From the NCBI RefSeq assembly GCF_005081445.1, contig NZ_CP034873.1:310001-374000 (forward strand): a stretch of 64,000 nucleotides of DNA. Direction: 5' to 3'. This document shows, one piece after another, positions 45,769 to 54,997 of this stretch. Source of the stretch: Buchnera aphidicola (Hyadaphis tataricae). Lineage in GTDB: Bacteria > Pseudomonadota > Gammaproteobacteria > Enterobacterales > Enterobacteriaceae. The stretch's first letter is position 1; each line of letters starts with the position of its first letter. Both the position numbers and the translations under genes were made by a program. Below the pieces are notes generated by a model. That model was not told the DNA's origin, did not search any database, and saw only the letters and a list, made by a program, of their open reading frames with translations.

Positions 45769-45997
45769 TAAATAATGAAGAATGTATCAAAAATTTAATA
45801 AGTTTTTATCATAATATATTTATGTATAGCTGAATTATTGAAGACTCTCACATATTTATGTAACCTAATTTGATTCAAAAAGTTTTTAACTTTATACATA
45901 TAATGTAATAATATAAAACATATTTATTGAGAGACATAATACATGTCAGACATTATTTGTATTATATATTGTCCTATTTTTATACGGAGCTTTTCTG

Positions 45998-47575
45998 ATG
46001 GAGTTTTTTTTAGAACCGTCAACTTGGGCGGGATTGTTAACACTAATTATTTTAGAAGTAGTATTAGGAATCGATAACTTAATTTTTGTAGCAATTTTAT
46101 CAGAAAAACTACCTCCTGATCAAAGAGATAAAGCACGTTTAATTGGATTAGGATTAGCTCTGGTAATGCGTTTAGCACTGTTATCATTAATATCTTGGAT
46201 AGTTACACTAACGTATCCTATTATTTTAAATCAATTTTTCTCTTTATCAATACGTGATATCATTCTATTATTTGGCGGTTTATTTTTATTATGTAAAACT
46301 ACAATGGAGTTACATGAAAGATTAGAAAGTAATCCTCATGAAACCTCAGAAAACAAAAATTATGCAGGATTTTGGGCAGTAGTTATTCAAATAGTCATTC
46401 TAGACGCTGTATTTTCTTTAGATGCAATAATAACAGCTGTAGGAATGGTAAACCAATTGTTAATCATGATGATAGCTGTTATTTTAGCAACAATATTAAT
46501 GTTATTTGCCTCGAAAACACTCACTAACTTTATCAATCTTCATCAAACAGTAGTTGTACTTTGCTTAAGTTTTTTGCTAATGATAGGTTTTAGTTTGGTT
46601 ACAGAAGCTTTAAATTTTTCTATACCAAAAGGATATTTATACGCAGCAATAGGATTTTCAGTATTAATTGAAATATTCAATCAAATAGCTCGTCATAACT
46701 TCATGAAAAATCAATCTAGAAGACCCATGCGACAAAGAGCAGCAGAAGTCATTTTACGTTTAATGGTAGGAGAAAAAAATAACATTAGCAAAATTAATAG
46801 TATTAAACACAATAACGATCAAAAAACAAAATCTATTCAATCTTCAAAAAAAATAGAAACGTTTAAAGATGAAGAAAGATATATGATTAATGGAGTTTTA
46901 ACCTTAGCAGGAAGATCTGTTAGAAGTATCATGACTCCAAGAAGAAATATATCTTGGGTTAATACTGAAAAAAATACCGATGAAATTAGAATGCAATTAC
47001 TAGATACACCTCATAGTTTATTTCCAGTGTGTAAAGGAGAATTAGATGAAATAATAGGCATCGTCCGAGCTAAAGAATTATTAGTAGCTCTTGAAAAAAA
47101 AATAGATGTATCTATTTTTGCAAGTAAAATATTACCCATTATAATACCAGACACGTTAGATCCGATTGATCTTCTTGGTGTTCTTCGTCGAGCTCAAGGA
47201 AGTTTTGTTATTGTTAGTAATGAGTTTGGTGTAGTTCAAGGATTAATCACTCCATTAGATGTTTTAGAAGCTATTGCAGGGGAATTTCCAGATGCAGATG
47301 AAACGCCGGATATTATAAAAGAAAATAATAGTTGGTTAGTAAAAGGTGAAACGGATTTACATTCATTACAACAACTTTTAAATACTGAAGAGTTGATTAA
47401 AGAAAGTAATTATGCTTCCTTAGGAGGATTATTAATTGCACAAAAAGGTCAGTTACCCATTACAGGAGAAATTATTTGTATTCATCCTTTTGATTTTCAT
47501 ATCGTAAAAGCCACAGAATACCGAGTTGATCTAGTTAGAATTATTCAAAAAAAAGATGATTTTATAAAAATTTAA
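45998..47575 (+). CDS. yoaE: TerC-family membrane protein with CBS and CorC/HlyC domains (YoaE)
   Basis: Function not firmly known; related proteins are linked to metal or ion homeostasis. It has 525 residues (518 in E. coli). The first ~230 residues hold about seven membrane helices of the TerC family with acidic motifs [14 protein letters not shown] and [16 protein letters not shown] cytosolic pair of CBS domains follows ([36 protein letters not shown]), then a C-terminal CorC/HlyC domain ([17 protein letters not shown]). It stands alone after the long gap. Confidence 0.9.
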   Translation: MEFFLEPSTWAGLLTLIILEVVLGIDNLIFVAILSEKLPPDQRDKARLIGLGLALVMRLALLSLISWIVTLTYPIILNQFFSLSIRDIILLFGGLFLLCKTTMELHERLESNPHETSENKNYAGFWAVVIQIVILDAVFSLDAIITAVGMVNQLLIMMIAVILATILMLFASKTLTNFINLHQTVVVLCLSFLLMIGFSLVTEALNFSIPKGYLYAAIGFSVLIEIFNQIARHNFMKNQSRRPMRQRAAEVILRLMVGEKNNISKINSIKHNNDQKTKSIQSSKKIETFKDEERYMINGVLTLAGRSVRSIMTPRRNISWVNTEKNTDEIRMQLLDTPHSLFPVCKGELDEIIGIVRAKELLVALEKKIDVSIFASKILPIIIPDTLDPIDLLGVLRRAQGSFVIVSNEFGVVQGLITPLDVLEAIAGEFPDADETPDIIKENNSWLVKGETDLHSLQQLLNTEELIKESNYASLGGLLIAQKGQLPITGEIICIHPFDFHIVKATEYRVDLVRIIQKKDDFIKI

Positions 47576-47631
47576 AATAATATTTTTTATACTTATATTT
47601 TTTCTAAAAATAGATGTTTTTTGAGAACATT

Positions 47632-48303
47632 ATGTCCAATACAATTTTAACACTAGATAGTTCAATTGATTCTTGTTCATTTGCTATATATAAAAACCAT
47701 GATATTCAAGTAATACAAGAATACTGTAAAAAAAAACATACTACAAAAATGTTACCTATGCTTCAAAAAATATTACTTCAAACCAACACAAAATTACATG
47801 ATTTGAATTACATTGCCTTTGCAAAAGGACCTGGAAACTTCACTAGTATTCGTTTTGCAGCAAGTATTGCACAAAGTTTATCTTTAAGTTTAAATATTCC
47901 TATAATGAGCGTATCTACTTTATCTATCATGGCTCAACAAGCATGGCGAAAATATCAAAAAAAAGAAATAATTATCTTGTTGAACACTCAAAAAAAAAAT
48001 GTTTATTGGGGGCAATATATAAGAAATACAGAATCTATTTGGACTGGATCAAAAACGGAAACCGTTATTGAAAAAACAAAAATTCAAAATAAAATACAGT
48101 CTTTAAAAAAAATATGGACTGTAGTGAGTAACCCATCAAAAATCTGTTGTTATGCAAGAATTCCACAAATCAAAAATATCAAATATTTTTTTCCTAATGC
48201 TCAAGATATTATTCCATTTGTATTATTAAAAATTCAAAAAAAAGAACATAATTTTTCTATAAATAGCAATATTAATTATTTAGATAAAAAGTTTAATATA
48301 TAA
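47632..48303 (+). CDS. tsaB: tRNA threonylcarbamoyladenosine biosynthesis protein TsaB
   Basis: Partner of TsaD in making t6A37 on ANN-decoding tRNAs. From ATG 47632 it has 223 residues (231 in E. coli); a GAGAA site precedes it. The ATG at 47614 is an alternative in the same frame. Typical motifs are LTLDSSIDSCSFAIY, FAKGPGNFTSIRFAASIAQ and the VSTLSIMAQ region. The C-terminal half is weakly conserved and rich in Lys and Asn. Confidence 0.9.
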   Translation: MSNTILTLDSSIDSCSFAIYKNHDIQVIQEYCKKKHTTKMLPMLQKILLQTNTKLHDLNYIAFAKGPGNFTSIRFAASIAQSLSLSLNIPIMSVSTLSIMAQQAWRKYQKKEIIILLNTQKKNVYWGQYIRNTESIWTGSKTETVIEKTKIQNKIQSLKKIWTVVSNPSKICCYARIPQIKNIKYFFPNAQDIIPFVLLKIQKKEHNFSINSNINYLDKKFNI

Positions 48304-48323
48304 GGTTAAAAGATTTCTTAAAA

Positions 48324-48365
48324 AATCAATACTGAAAAAAAAATGAAATATATTCAGTATTGATT
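48324..48365. terminator. Perfect 13-bp hairpin between convergent tsaB and minE
   Basis: The arms aatcaatactgaa (48324-48336) and ttcagtattgatt (48353-48365) are exact complements, with a 16-nt loop. The site is in the 150-bp space between two genes that end towards each other, so it could serve both. Confidence 0.6.
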
Positions 48366-48453
48366 ATATTCAATTAATATTGTAGTATTAAATGTATTTA
48401 AAAAAAATTGTATTTTGTTATAACAATGAAATATTTTTTTTAAGTTAAAATAA

Positions 48454-48705
48454 CTAATCGGGTAATACAATATTTAATTCTAATATAGAAATTTGTTCAT
48501 TTTTTTGTTCTAGCTGTACTGTTATCATATTAGGTTCGATATTTACATATTTACAAATTACAGATAATATTTCTCGTTTTAATTCCGGAAAATAATCTGG
48601 TTCACTATTATATTTTCTTTGTTCTGCAACAATTATTTGTAGTCTTTCTTTTGCGACATTAGCAGTATTTTTATGTCGAGACAAAAAAAAATCTAATAAA
48701 GCCAT
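48454..48705 (-). CDS. minE: Cell division topological specificity factor MinE
   Basis: Stimulates the MinD ATPase and confines MinC/MinD to the poles. It has 83 residues (88 in E. coli). The N-terminal membrane-targeting MALLDFF and the MinD-contact helix [15 protein letters not shown] are conserved; a C-terminal topological domain follows. It lies 2 bp after minD in the minC-minD-minE operon. Confidence 0.95.
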   Translation of the reverse strand: MALLDFFLSRHKNTANVAKERLQIIVAEQRKYNSEPDYFPELKREILSVICKYVNIEPNMITVQLEQKNEQISILELNIVLPD

Positions 48706-48707
48706 CT

Positions 48708-49520
48708 TTATCTCCAGAATAAACGTTGTAAAAAACTTTTTCTTTCTTCTTCAACAAAACGAAAGTTACGTTGTTTACCTAATAATCGATCTACAGTATC
48801 GTAATAAGCCTGCCCTGCATTAGAACGAACGTCTAATATTATAGATTCACCTTGATTTGATGCACGAAGAACAGACGGATCTTCTGGAATGACGCCAATA
48901 ACAGGTATCTGAAGAATTTCTACAACATCTTTCATACTTAACATTTCTCCTTTTTTAACACGTGTAGGATTATAACGCGTTAGTAAAAGATGTTCTTTTA
49001 TAGGAATTTTATTTTGTTTTGCTCTTTTTGATTTAGATGAGACAATTCCTAAGATTCGATCAGAATCTCTTACTGAAGACACTTCAGGATTTGTAGTAAT
49101 GATAGCTTCATCTGCAAAATATATAGCTAAAATTGCTCCAGTCTCTATTCCTGCTGGTGAATCACAAATAATAAAATCAAATTTCATTTTGATAAGTTCT
49201 TCTAAAATATTTTCTACTCCTATGTATGTTAAAGCATCCTTATCGCGAGTTTGTGATGCCGGTAAAATAAATAAGTTTTTTGTCTTTTTATCTTTTATCA
49301 ACGCTTGATTTAACGTTGCATCACCTTGAATAACGTTAATAAAGTCATATACAACTCTACGTTCGCATCCCATTATTAAATCTAAGTTTCTTAATCCGAT
49401 ATCAAAATCTATAACAATGGTTTTATTGCCTTGTTTTGCTAAACCAGTTGCAATAGCTGCACTTGAAGTAGTTTTACCTACGCCTCCTTTCCCTGAAGTC
49501 ACTACAATAATCCGTGTCAT
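48708..49520 (-). CDS. minD: Septum site-determining ATPase MinD
   Basis: ParA-type ATPase that recruits MinC to the membrane. It has 270 residues, as in E. coli. It has the deviant Walker [10 protein letters not shown], the switch [11 protein letters not shown], the switch II DSPAGIE, and the C-terminal amphipathic membrane anchor SFLQRLFWR. It follows minC by 26 bp. Confidence 0.97.
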   Translation of the reverse strand: MTRIIVVTSGKGGVGKTTSSAAIATGLAKQGNKTIVIDFDIGLRNLDLIMGCERRVVYDFINVIQGDATLNQALIKDKKTKNLFILPASQTRDKDALTYIGVENILEELIKMKFDFIICDSPAGIETGAILAIYFADEAIITTNPEVSSVRDSDRILGIVSSKSKRAKQNKIPIKEHLLLTRYNPTRVKKGEMLSMKDVVEILQIPVIGVIPEDPSVLRASNQGESIILDVRSNAGQAYYDTVDRLLGKQRNFRFVEEERKSFLQRLFWR

Positions 49521-49546
49521 ATAAAAAAATCCTTAAAAAAATACAC

Positions 49547-50272
49547 TTAACTGAGAGAATTGATAGTTAAAAATTGATTTTTTAAGTAAATTTGAGCTGA
49601 TTTTCCGATAAATTCTGATGGTATTTGATCTGATAGCCAATATTCTCCAGATATAGAAACGAGTTCTGCAAATAATCCTGTGCAAAATATTTTTCTTGTA
49701 GTATCTCCATCAGCACCTGCAAGAACTCTACCTCGAACAACACCATAAATATGAATGTTTCCATCTGCTACTAATTCAGCGCCAGCACTAACGTTATTCA
49801 CAACTATTAAATCGGCATTTTTTGCATAAATTTTTTGACCTGAACGTACTGGTATATCTACAATATGAGTTTTTTCTGTTTTTTTTGTTGTGTGATTTTT
49901 CTTTTTTTTCAAAATAGAAACATGAGATTTGCTATAAAAAATATCTATATTATGATGAAAACTGTTTTTATTTTCTGATAAAACAGGCAAACCTGAATTT
50001 ATAATGCTTTTTTTTAAAGAATCATTATTACAACCGCTAACACCTAAAACAAAAAAACCATGAGAAATAATAATATTTTGAATTTTTTTCCAGTCTGCAA
50101 CATTACATATTTCTGAAATGTTAACAATTACGGGTGCATTTTTAAAAAAATTCGGACATTCTTGAGTTTTCTCATATAATGATTTATTTATTAATTCTAT
50201 ATTGTGATCATGTAAATAAAGTACTAGTAATGTAAAACTGCTACCTTTAATTTCAATAGATTTTTTTTGCAT
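49547..50272 (-). CDS. minC: Septum site-determining inhibitor MinC
   Basis: Inhibits FtsZ assembly away from midcell. It has 241 residues (231 in E. coli). The N-terminal FtsZ-binding domain is divergent (IEIKGSSFTLLVLYL); a Lys/Thr-rich linker is at residues 115-135. The C-terminal beta-helix that binds MinD is strongly conserved (VSAGAELVADGNIHIYG, GEYWLSDQIPSEF). It is the first gene of the minCDE operon. Confidence 0.94.
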   Translation of the reverse strand: MQKKSIEIKGSSFTLLVLYLHDHNIELINKSLYEKTQECPNFFKNAPVIVNISEICNVADWKKIQNIIISHGFFVLGVSGCNNDSLKKSIINSGLPVLSENKNSFHHNIDIFYSKSHVSILKKKKNHTTKKTEKTHIVDIPVRSGQKIYAKNADLIVVNNVSAGAELVADGNIHIYGVVRGRVLAGADGDTTRKIFCTGLFAELVSISGEYWLSDQIPSEFIGKSAQIYLKNQFLTINSLS

Positions 50273-50492
50273 ATTGATTGCTCAAGAATTTTTACTGATA
50301 TGCATGTGAAAATTTATTATTTATATAATATGTAAAGATAATTTAATATTAAAGAATTAATAAATATTATTCAAAACAAATTATAATATAAATATTATAT
50401 GATAACAATTGCTATTTTTTAAATATCAAATTATTAAAAAATGCGCTTAAAACAATATAAATATATTAAAATGAACAAGGACAAATCTAATT

Positions 50493-51509
50493 TTGTTATT
50501 ATCTCAAAATAGTCAAATAATATTACGTCATGCAAAACAATTTGAAACAAAAAAAGTGTTTTTTTTTGGCAATATACAAGATGTTTTACCTATATACTTG
50601 TTAACTGATCAGACAAAAATTCACTTTTATAAATATAACGATTATTTATGTTTTCAAAAAAAAAATATCAAAAATATTAATATTTATAACACTATATTAA
50701 TTTCAAAAAATATAATCCAGGATTGCAACACAATAATTTATTACTGGCCTAAAAATAAAAAAGAAGCAGAATTTCAATTAAAAAATGCTCTATCGTGTTT
50801 ATCATTAAATACTCGTGTATTTATCGTTGGAAACAATTCAAGTGGAATAAAAAGTGCATCGAAAATTTTGCAACCATGGATTAAATTAAAAAAAATAGAT
50901 AACGCAAAGCATTCTATATTGATGACAGGATCTATTAAAAAAACAATACAATTCACGTTGCATAATTTTTTTAAAATACACACATGGAATAATTTATATA
51001 TAAAATCTTTACCTGGTGTTTTTGGTCATAAAAAAATAGATGAAGGTAGTAAACTATTAGCTTCGACTTTTTCAAAAAATATGAATGGAAAAATTTTAGA
51101 TATGGGTAGTGGAACAGGTTTTTTGTCGGTATGTTTATTAAATTGCTCACCAAATGTTCTTGTAACTTTAACAGATAATAATGTAATTGCGTTAAAATGC
51201 AGTCAAGAAACTCTTAAAATTAACCAGTTCAAGGGTCAAATAATTGCTAGCAATATATATTCAAATATTTTTGAAAAATTTGACTTAATTATTTCTAATC
51301 CACCCTTTCATGAAGATTTAGCAACTAATTTTAACACAATAAAAACGATTATATTTGAATCGGTGCAATATTTAAAACCAAAAGGAGAATTGAGATTTGT
51401 CGTAAATAGCTGTTTTAAATATGATATTTTTTTAAAAAAAATATTCAAACATTTTGACATAATAGAAAAAAATTATAAATATCAAGTTTATCAAACGTTT
51501 TTAAATTGA
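50493..51509 (+). CDS. rsmC: 16S rRNA (guanine-1207-N2)-methyltransferase RsmC
   Basis: SAM-dependent methyltransferase acting on G1207 of 16S rRNA in the 30S subunit. It has 338 residues from a TTG start (343 in E. coli). The N-terminal pseudo-methylase domain has IIYYWPKNKKEAEFQL; the active domain has the SAM motif ILDMGSGTGFLSV and the catalytic LIISNPPFHEDL. The start is not ATG: an in-frame stop lies at 50472, and only TTG (50493) or ATT (50490) fit the alignment; AAGGA (50477-50481) lies upstream. Confidence 0.9.
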   Translation: MLLSQNSQIILRHAKQFETKKVFFFGNIQDVLPIYLLTDQTKIHFYKYNDYLCFQKKNIKNINIYNTILISKNIIQDCNTIIYYWPKNKKEAEFQLKNALSCLSLNTRVFIVGNNSSGIKSASKILQPWIKLKKIDNAKHSILMTGSIKKTIQFTLHNFFKIHTWNNLYIKSLPGVFGHKKIDEGSKLLASTFSKNMNGKILDMGSGTGFLSVCLLNCSPNVLVTLTDNNVIALKCSQETLKINQFKGQIIASNIYSNIFEKFDLIISNPPFHEDLATNFNTIKTIIFESVQYLKPKGELRFVVNSCFKYDIFLKKIFKHFDIIEKNYKYQVYQTFLN

Positions 51510-51530
51510 ATAAAAATATCAAGTTTATTT

Positions 51531-51615
51531 TACCCGGAGCGGGACTTGAACCCGCAAAGCCATAAAAGCCGAGGGATTTTAAGTCCCTTGTGTCTACCAA
51601 TTTCACCATCCGGGC
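51531..51615 (-). tRNA. leuZ: tRNA-Leu (anticodon UAA)
   Basis: The 85-nt sequence folds into a class II tRNA with a long variable arm. Acceptor gcccgga pairs with tccgggt (G1-U72, as in the E. coli UAA isoacceptor), the anticodon TAA is at 51579-51581, and the T-loop is ttcaagt. The 3' CCA is not encoded: A73 is followed by aaataa. It lies downstream of tRNA-Cys on the same strand, as in the E. coli glyW-cysT-leuZ cluster. Confidence 0.97.
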
Positions 51616-51630
51616 TTAATAAAATTTTAG

Positions 51631-51701
51631 AGGCGTATCCCGGAATCGAACCGGGTTATACGGATTTGCAATCCGCTACATATCCAATCTGTCAACACGC
51701 C
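51631..51701 (-). tRNA. cysT: tRNA-Cys (anticodon GCA)
   Basis: The 71-nt cloverleaf has acceptor ggcgtgt pairing with atacgcc (G-U and similar wobbles), anticodon GCA at 51667-51669, T-loop ttcgatt and discriminator U73. The 3' CCA is not encoded. It is followed 15 bp later by tRNA-Leu, so the two are probably co-transcribed. The glyW partner of the E. coli cluster is not here. Confidence 0.97.
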
Positions 51702-51830
51702 TATATTGTTATTATAAGAAAAAAAAACAAAAATTACAAACAAAAAATTTTTTACATCAATTTTAATCAAAATCAAATCGAAAAATACTTTTGCAATTCA
51801 TCATATAATGATTTAATATAATAATTGTTT

Positions 51831-51915
51831 GGAGAGGTGGCCGAGTGGTTTAAGGCAGCGGTCTTGAAAACCGCCGACGAGAAATCGTCCGAGAGTTCGA
51901 ATCTCTCTCTCTCCG
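51831..51915 (+). tRNA. serT: tRNA-Ser (anticodon UGA)
   Basis: The 85-nt class II tRNA has acceptor ggagagg pairing with tctctcc, the long variable arm (gacgagaaatcgtc), T-arm gagagttcgaatctctc, anticodon TGA at 51865-51867 and discriminator G73. The 3' CCA is not encoded; an A run follows. It is charged by SerS, encoded at 32424-33707. Confidence 0.97.
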
Positions 51916-51934
51916 AAAAAAAATAATACATCAA

Positions 51935-51955
51935 AAAAATATTTTCAATATTTTT
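51935..51955 (+). terminator. Terminator of tRNA-Ser
   Basis: A 9-bp AT-only stem (aaaaatatt / aatattttt) with a 3-nt loop, followed by gtttta, lies 20 bp after the tRNA. It fits an intrinsic terminator for the tRNA transcript. Confidence 0.5.
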
Positions 51956-52004
51956 GTTTTATCTTCCTACCTTAAATTTTTTACACAACATACAAAAAAA
52001 TATT

Positions 52005-53069
52005 TTATTTTGTATTTGATAAAATTTCAATTTCTACACGACGATCAGGTGCTAAACAACTTATCAACAAAGACTTATTTTTGATATCGTTACATACTTG
52101 ATTAGTTAGTGGATATTGTTTACCCATGCCTTGCACCGTAATACTATCTCTAGAAAATCCTCGAGATGTCAAATAATTCTTAATGCTGTAAGCACGATTT
52201 TCGGACAACGTTTGATTATATTCTTGATTACCTATTCTATCTGAATGACCTGAAAGCACAATGGAAATATTTTTTAATTTCATTTTTTGAATGTCATCAT
52301 CTAATTTATTAAGTTTATCATAAGATATTGGTTTTAAATCTGCACTATCAAAAGAAAAATTAATTTGTTCATTCAGAACCGGATACGATTCACTATTTGA
52401 ATTAACATCATCATATAATGAAATAAGATCCATATCAGAATTACCAAATTTCCATCCTAAGGAAAAAATTGCATTTCCTAAAGGTGGTTTCCATGATGAA
52501 TCTATTATTTTTTTAACCTTATTTTTCCATGTATAATCTAGTCTAGTAATAAGTTGGTTATCAAATACATATTCTGCACCTAAAGAAACACTAGGGTATA
52601 TAATACTATCTTTAGTAAATGTATCTCTTAATTCCTTTTGAGAAAGAAGATCACTCCAAAAAGCAAAACCACCTAATCTAGTATAAACATGAAACGAATC
52701 CGTAATTGGATAAGACAGTTTTGTTGTTAATTCAAGACTATGTGATTGCATATATCTGGTATATTTATCAAATATTTTATGTGGGAAAAATCCATTAGTA
52801 CTATTATCTACTTCAAAAGATAAATAAGGATTGACTTCATATCCTAAAAATAGACCGATTATAGGAGCGCTAAATTTTTCTTTTACACTAAAGTCATCTT
52901 TAACAATTTTAGATTGCTTGATATGACTATTATACTTTAATTGAAAAGGATCGATATAAGACCAGCCTAATTTTGTCCCAAAATACCATCCATTTTGTTC
53001 TGTAGCTTGCACATAATTTACGAAACTTGCTAATACAAAAAACAAAATAGCAAGAACTTTTTTTTTCAT
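52005..53069 (-). CDS. ompA: Outer membrane protein A
   Basis: Abundant outer-membrane beta-barrel with a periplasmic peptidoglycan-binding domain. It has 354 residues (346 in E. coli). A signal peptide ([17 protein letters not shown]) ends near VQA; an eight-strand barrel follows ([22 protein letters not shown]). The C-terminal OmpA domain has [25 protein letters not shown] and the peptidoglycan-contact [11 protein letters not shown] strong AAAGGAG site precedes the ATG. Loops differ greatly from E. coli. Confidence 0.95.
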   Translation of the reverse strand: MKKKVLAILFFVLASFVNYVQATEQNGWYFGTKLGWSYIDPFQLKYNSHIKQSKIVKDDFSVKEKFSAPIIGLFLGYEVNPYLSFEVDNSTNGFFPHKIFDKYTRYMQSHSLELTTKLSYPITDSFHVYTRLGGFAFWSDLLSQKELRDTFTKDSIIYPSVSLGAEYVFDNQLITRLDYTWKNKVKKIIDSSWKPPLGNAIFSLGWKFGNSDMDLISLYDDVNSNSESYPVLNEQINFSFDSADLKPISYDKLNKLDDDIQKMKLKNISIVLSGHSDRIGNQEYNQTLSENRAYSIKNYLTSRGFSRDSITVQGMGKQYPLTNQVCNDIKNKSLLISCLAPDRRVEIEILSNTK

Positions 53070-53215
53070 TATGAAACTCCTTTATTGTTAAAAAAAATTA
53101 AATGAAATTTCTTACATAAAATATCATTTTTAACATTATGCATATAATTGATTTAATTTTTTCATTAAACAATTCATTAAAAACCATACAAAAAAATATT
53201 TATTAACGATTATAT

Positions 53216-53226
53216 ATTATATAGCA
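53216..53226 (-). promoter_or_regulatory. Candidate extended -10 promoter of ompA
   Basis: On the minus strand the sequence reads TGCTATATAAT, a TG-extended Pribnow box ending about 147 bp upstream of the ompA ATG, with a second TATAAT just behind it. No good -35 box is seen at 17 bp, which extended -10 promoters can do without. Confidence 0.35.
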
Positions 53227-53296
53227 AATATCACATTAATCATACATTAACAATTATATATAATGGTAATATATCATTAATGTAAAAATGATTCAG

Positions 53297-54832
53297 TTAA
53301 GAAATGTTATAAGATAAAGCCAGCAAACGTATTCCTAAAAAATGCAACATTAATAAATATCCAAATCCAGATACAAAAAAAACAAATACCAAGCGTGTAA
53401 TTTTACTCAATAAGGAATCAAAATATGAAAAAACCATAAATTTTAACATAATTGATAAAATCAAAATCATAAATAATGTTGATAATATAATACGTACAAT
53501 AAAAATTAATTCGTTTATTGTAAAAAATAACATTTTTCTTCTGTACAACTCTCGAGAAAGTAAGGCTAAATTTATCCAACTAGCAATACTAATTGATAAA
53601 GCGAGTCCGGCATGTTGAAAATAAAAAATACAAAATGGATTCATACACTGTGTGACAATTAGAGTAAAAAATGAAATTTTCATAGGCACGTTGATCGCTT
53701 CACAAGCATAAAAAGCAGCAGAAAAAATTTTTACTAAAATAAAAGCGATCAAACCAAACGAATAATATTTTAATACTTGATCTATCATTAAAACATCAAA
53801 ATCTGTAAATTTTCCATATTGAAAAAGAACGATAATAATTGGTTTTGCAAGAAAAAAAAGAAGCGCAGCACCAGGTACAGCACAAATTACACTGATGCGA
53901 AATCCCCAATTTAGAAGATGCAAACCTTCTAAGATTCTATTTTTTTTATAACTGTTCGTAAGAGCAGTAAATAATATAGTACTTAATGGTACACCTAAAA
54001 TGCCAATAGGAAACTCTACTAAACGATCAGCATAGTATATCCAAGATATTGATCCAGCATTTAACAATGAACTAAAAATAGTATTTAATATTAAAGATAT
54101 TTGGGTAGCAGAACATCCTAATATTGCAGGCCCTATTTTTTTTAGTACTGTTATAAGCCCACGGTTATGCCAATTAAAATGAGGAACAACTAACATGTTA
54201 ATTTTATATAAAAAAGGTAGTTGATAAAACAGTTGACACAAACCTCCTATAATTACAGCCCATGCTAAAGAAAGCACAGATGGATTAAAAAAAGAACTAA
54301 AAAAAACAGAGACAAAAATAATGCTTATATTTAAAAATATAGGAGAAAAAGCCGGTACAGAAAAAAAATTCCAACTATTGAGAATCGATGAACATAATGA
54401 AGATAAAGAAATCACAAAAATATAAGGAAACATAATTTGTAATAAATGTTCAGATAAATTCAATTTTTCTGGAAAATTTATAAAACCTGGTGCATTTATT
54501 AAAATTAAAAATTTAGAAAAGCACATTCCTAATATTGTAACTATAAATAAAAAAAAACACATACAACCTAATGTAGAAGAAATAAATTCACGCAATTTTT
54601 TTTTATTATGATTGGATTTATACTCCATGAGCACTGGAACAAATGCTTGAGAAAATGCACCCTCTGAAAAAATACGACGTAATAAATTAGGAATTTTAAA
54701 AGACACAAAAAAAGCATCGGTAAAAATAGAAACACCAAAAATACTTGCAATTAAGATATCTCGAATAAAACCTAATATACGAGATATCAAAGTCATCAAA
54801 CTAACTGATATTAAAGATTTTAAAAGATTCAT
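53297..54832 (-). CDS. murJ: Lipid II flippase MurJ
   Basis: Moves the peptidoglycan precursor lipid II across the inner membrane. From ATG 54832 it has 511 residues, exactly as in E. coli, and begins MNLLKSLISVSLMTLISR; a frame extension of 30 bp upstream has no counterpart. There are about 14 hydrophobic helices, with conserved RILGFIRD, TDAFFVSFKIPNLLRR and EGAFSQAFVPVL. It sits near flgN as in E. coli, with pyrC between. Confidence 0.95.
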   Translation of the reverse strand: MNLLKSLISVSLMTLISRILGFIRDILIASIFGVSIFTDAFFVSFKIPNLLRRIFSEGAFSQAFVPVLMEYKSNHNKKKLREFISSTLGCMCFFLFIVTILGMCFSKFLILINAPGFINFPEKLNLSEHLLQIMFPYIFVISLSSLCSSILNSWNFFSVPAFSPIFLNISIIFVSVFFSSFFNPSVLSLAWAVIIGGLCQLFYQLPFLYKINMLVVPHFNWHNRGLITVLKKIGPAILGCSATQISLILNTIFSSLLNAGSISWIYYADRLVEFPIGILGVPLSTILFTALTNSYKKNRILEGLHLLNWGFRISVICAVPGAALLFFLAKPIIIVLFQYGKFTDFDVLMIDQVLKYYSFGLIAFILVKIFSAAFYACEAINVPMKISFFTLIVTQCMNPFCIFYFQHAGLALSISIASWINLALLSRELYRRKMLFFTINELIFIVRIILSTLFMILILSIMLKFMVFSYFDSLLSKITRLVFVFFVSGFGYLLMLHFLGIRLLALSYNIS

Positions 54833-54997
54833 TCTCAAATATAACCCATGACTTATAAACAATTTTTTTAAAATTTACGAGATATCTAAAAAATTATTTT
54901 TGATTCAAAAACTAATATTTACTATATTAAAAGATCAAAATAACCTGCATGAGTTTCTAAAAAATCATTATTTAATAAATATGGAGAATAAAGTTCA

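Larger units (their letters stand above)
45340..45997. other. 658-bp gene-free stretch between htpX and yoaE
   Basis: No open frame with a recognisable product. It holds the htpX hairpin (45349-45385), a candidate promoter (45479-45508) and a second GC-containing hairpin (45737-45768). As I recall, some Buchnera genomes have the cold-shock gene cspC here; I cannot find its conserved motifs, so it is absent or decayed beyond recognition. A short RNA gene is possible. Confidence 0.5.

Noticed and set aside
51546..51821. A 91-codon plus-strand open frame
   Set aside because: It runs antisense through tRNA-Leu and tRNA-Cys, which explain the sequence; it is a chance frame.
53244..53283. Inverted repeat acattaa/ttaatgt between murJ and ompA as a terminator
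   Set aside because: The stem is only 7 bp of mostly A/T with a 26-nt loop. It is too weak to separate from chance, though the position after murJ would fit.
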